Shown piece by piece: positions 62,543-64,000 of a stretch of DNA of 64,000 nucleotides. The stretch's first letter is position 1. Each line of letters opens with the position of its first letter. The notes under the pieces are model-generated. The model did not search any database and was not told the origin of the DNA. It saw only the letters and a program-made list of their open reading frames with translations. Source of the DNA: Vreelandella salicampi (GTDB lineage Bacteria; Pseudomonadota; Gammaproteobacteria; Pseudomonadales; Halomonadaceae); assembly GCF_013415105.1 (NCBI RefSeq), contig NZ_JACCDF010000011.1:62001-126000 (forward strand), read 5' to 3'. The position numbers and the translations under genes are program-made.

Positions 62543-64000
62543 TTAACTGCCCGACACCGAGCCCAGCGCGCCTAAGCAGTAGTATTTGGTTTCCAGATAC
62601 TCATCAATACCGCAGGTGCCGCCTTCACGGCCAAGGCCGGACTGCTTCACACCGCCAAAGGGCACTGGCGGGCCTGTCATCTTCACCGAGTTGACCGACA
62701 CCATGCCAAATTCCAGCGCGCGCAAAAGCTTCCAGATACGGCGAATATCGTGGGTGTAAATGTAAGCGGCAAGGCCATATTCGGTATCGTTGGCGAGATC
62801 AATGACCTCGTCATCGTCGGCGTAGGGCGTGATACCGGCGATGGGCGCGAAGCTCTCTTCTTGCCACAAACGCATATCGCGCGTGATCCCAGTGAGCAGC
62901 ACCGGCATGAAATAGTTAGCGCCCGGCGCTTGGCTTTGGTCGCCCGCCACCAATGTCGCGCCTTTGGAAATGGCGTCGTCTACAATGCCCGCGGCTTTTT
63001 CTACCGCTTGGCCGTGAATCAGCGGGCCGAGGTCAATTTCGCTTTCCAAGCCGTTACCCACGGTAAGCGCGGCCATGCGCTCAGCAAAGTGCTCTACGAA
63101 TTCATCGTGGAGGGATTCGTGCACCAAAATACGGTCCGCCGCCAAGCAGTCTTGCCCGGCCGTCTGGAACTTGGCCGCCACCGCCGCAAGTGCTGCCTCT
63201 TTCGGGTCCATATCCGGCCCGACGATAAAGGGCGCATCACCGCCAAGCTCCAGTGCGAGCCGCTTAACGGTAGGCGCACTTTGCTCCATCAATATCCGCC
63301 CAACACGGGTGGAGCCGGTGAACGATAGTGCTCTGATACGCGGCTCGGCACAAAGAATCTTAGAGACCTCGGGTGGATCGCCCAGCACGACGTTGAAAAT
63401 GCCTTCTGGAATACCTGCGCGCTCGGCAAGCTCCGCCAGCGCCAGCGCCGAGAACGGCGTTTCGTTCGCCGGCTTGACGATAACCGGGCAGCCCGCAGCC
63501 AAAGCGGCGGCAGCTTTGCGGGTAATCATCGCCAGTGGAAAGTTCCACGGTGTGATCAGCGCGGCAATGCCCACCGGCTCTTTAATAGTGCCGAGCGAGG
63601 CATTGGGGATGGGGCTCGGAATCGTCTCGCCGTAAGTGCGTTTGCCTTCTTCAGCAAACCAACGCACGAAGCTGGCACCGTACTGCACCTCGCCGCGGGA
63701 GTCCGGCAGCGGTTTGCCCTGTTCCAGCGTCATGAGGGTCGCCAAGTCTTCGCGGTTGGCTTGAATCAAGTCGTACCAGGCAAGCAAACGCTCGCAGCGC
63801 TCATCGGCACGCAGTGCCCGCCAATGCACGAAGGCTGCTTCGGCGGCATCCACCGCCGCGGTAATTTGCTCGGCTTCCAGCAGGGGGATATGGCCCAGCG
63901 CCTCACCGGTGGCGGGGTCAGTCACCGCTTCTTCGCGGCCACTCTCGCCATGGGTCCATTTGCCGTTCACGTAGGCGTACTGACGGAAAAGGCGTGGGTC
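62543..64000 (-). CDS. gabD: Succinate-semialdehyde dehydrogenase-like aldehyde dehydrogenase (5' end beyond the window)
   Basis: An NAD(P)+-dependent aldehyde dehydrogenase that oxidises succinate semialdehyde (or glutarate/malonate semialdehyde) to the acid. 485 residues are visible; the frame stays open to the right edge, where the true start lies outside (sequence reads DPRLFRQYAYVNGKW). PWNFPLAMITRK, KPANETPFSA (cofactor), FTGSTRVGR, ELGGDAPFIV (catalytic Glu in ELGG), QTAGQDCLAADRI (catalytic Cys in GQDC) and EESFAPIAGI are in order. GQDCLAADR instead of the usual GQTCVCANR is a noticeable variant near the nucleophile. Confidence 0.9.
   Translation of the reverse strand, partial: DPRLFRQYAYVNGKWTHGESGREEAVTDPATGEALGHIPLLEAEQITAAVDAAEAAFVHWRALRADERCERLLAWYDLIQANREDLATLMTLEQGKPLPDSRGEVQYGASFVRWFAEEGKRTYGETIPSPIPNASLGTIKEPVGIAALITPWNFPLAMITRKAAAALAAGCPVIVKPANETPFSALALAELAERAGIPEGIFNVVLGDPPEVSKILCAEPRIRALSFTGSTRVGRILMEQSAPTVKRLALELGGDAPFIVGPDMDPKEAALAAVAAKFQTAGQDCLAADRILVHESLHDEFVEHFAERMAALTVGNGLESEIDLGPLIHGQAVEKAAGIVDDAISKGATLVAGDQSQAPGANYFMPVLLTGITRDMRLWQEESFAPIAGITPYADDDEVIDLANDTEYGLAAYIYTHDIRRIWKLLRALEFGMVSVNSVKMTGPPVPFGGVKQSGLGREGGTCGIDEYLETKYYCLGALGSVSGS

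Noticed and set aside
1..64000. CRISPR arrays, tRNA or rRNA genes, intact transposases or integrases
   Set aside because: None was recognised on either strand; the only short-period repeat is the degenerate 12-bp array, which lacks unique spacers.

Overview
The window looks like chromosomal DNA of a halophilic or marine gammaproteobacterium, most likely Halomonadaceae (Halomonas sensu lato). This is inferred from the order gltB / aroB-aroK-pilQPONM / divergent mrcA, a TAXI-type TRAP system with a DUF1850 gene, class III aminotransferases with a succinate-semialdehyde dehydrogenase, SulP plus universal stress protein pairs, and moderately high GC. It was not confirmed by a database search. I see no rRNA, tRNA, CRISPR array, prophage or intact insertion sequence.

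Layout. 1-7.3 kb, all on the minus strand: the first codons of gltB (running off the left edge), aroB, aroK and the type IV pilus operon pilMNOPQ. 7.5-10 kb: mrcA (PBP1A), divergent. 10-13.5 kb: TAXI TRAP importer with DUF1850. 13.7-17 kb: TauE-like exporter, a PAS-GGDEF cyclase and gabT. 17-26 kb: thiamine-binding protein, hydrolase, dinB, selO, a sirtuin, a 12-bp repeat array in a divergent promoter region, a Ubi-type hydroxylase, a 7TM-GGDEF cyclase and a HisC-like aminotransferase. 26-38 kb: DksA-like protein, MFS carrier, two paralogous universal stress proteins flanking a cfa/ACR3-like/TVP38 block, a SulP transporter, and an nfeD-slipin-EamA operon. 38-45 kb: NAD-type isocitrate dehydrogenase, two sets of genes preceded by Fur-box-like sites (a small ORF plus ZIP transporter; a 122-aa orphan), a flavin disulfide oxidoreductase with a C-terminal CxxC tail, a Ca/Na antiporter and a CNNM-type protein.

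45.9-50.4 kb is the most interesting accessory island. It is a tight three-gene operon of an MmeI-like (type IIG/IIL) restriction-methylation fusion protein, a small protein with an RNxxxH HEPN-ribonuclease-type motif, and a DUF3037 protein. The presumed target-recognition region of the big enzyme and the HEPN gene are visibly more AT-rich than their surroundings. Together they may be a composite defence system (inference).

50.4-58.4 kb: MscS channel, a GDYXXLXY/DUF4401/DUF2157 membrane cluster, the tail of a lost sensor histidine kinase next to msrPQ, and a frameshifted AAA ATPase. 58.5-64 kb: DUF924, luxS, an ABM monooxygenase, a HAD dehalogenase, and a class III aminotransferase with a succinate-semialdehyde-type dehydrogenase (running off the right edge), separated by REP-like palindromes.
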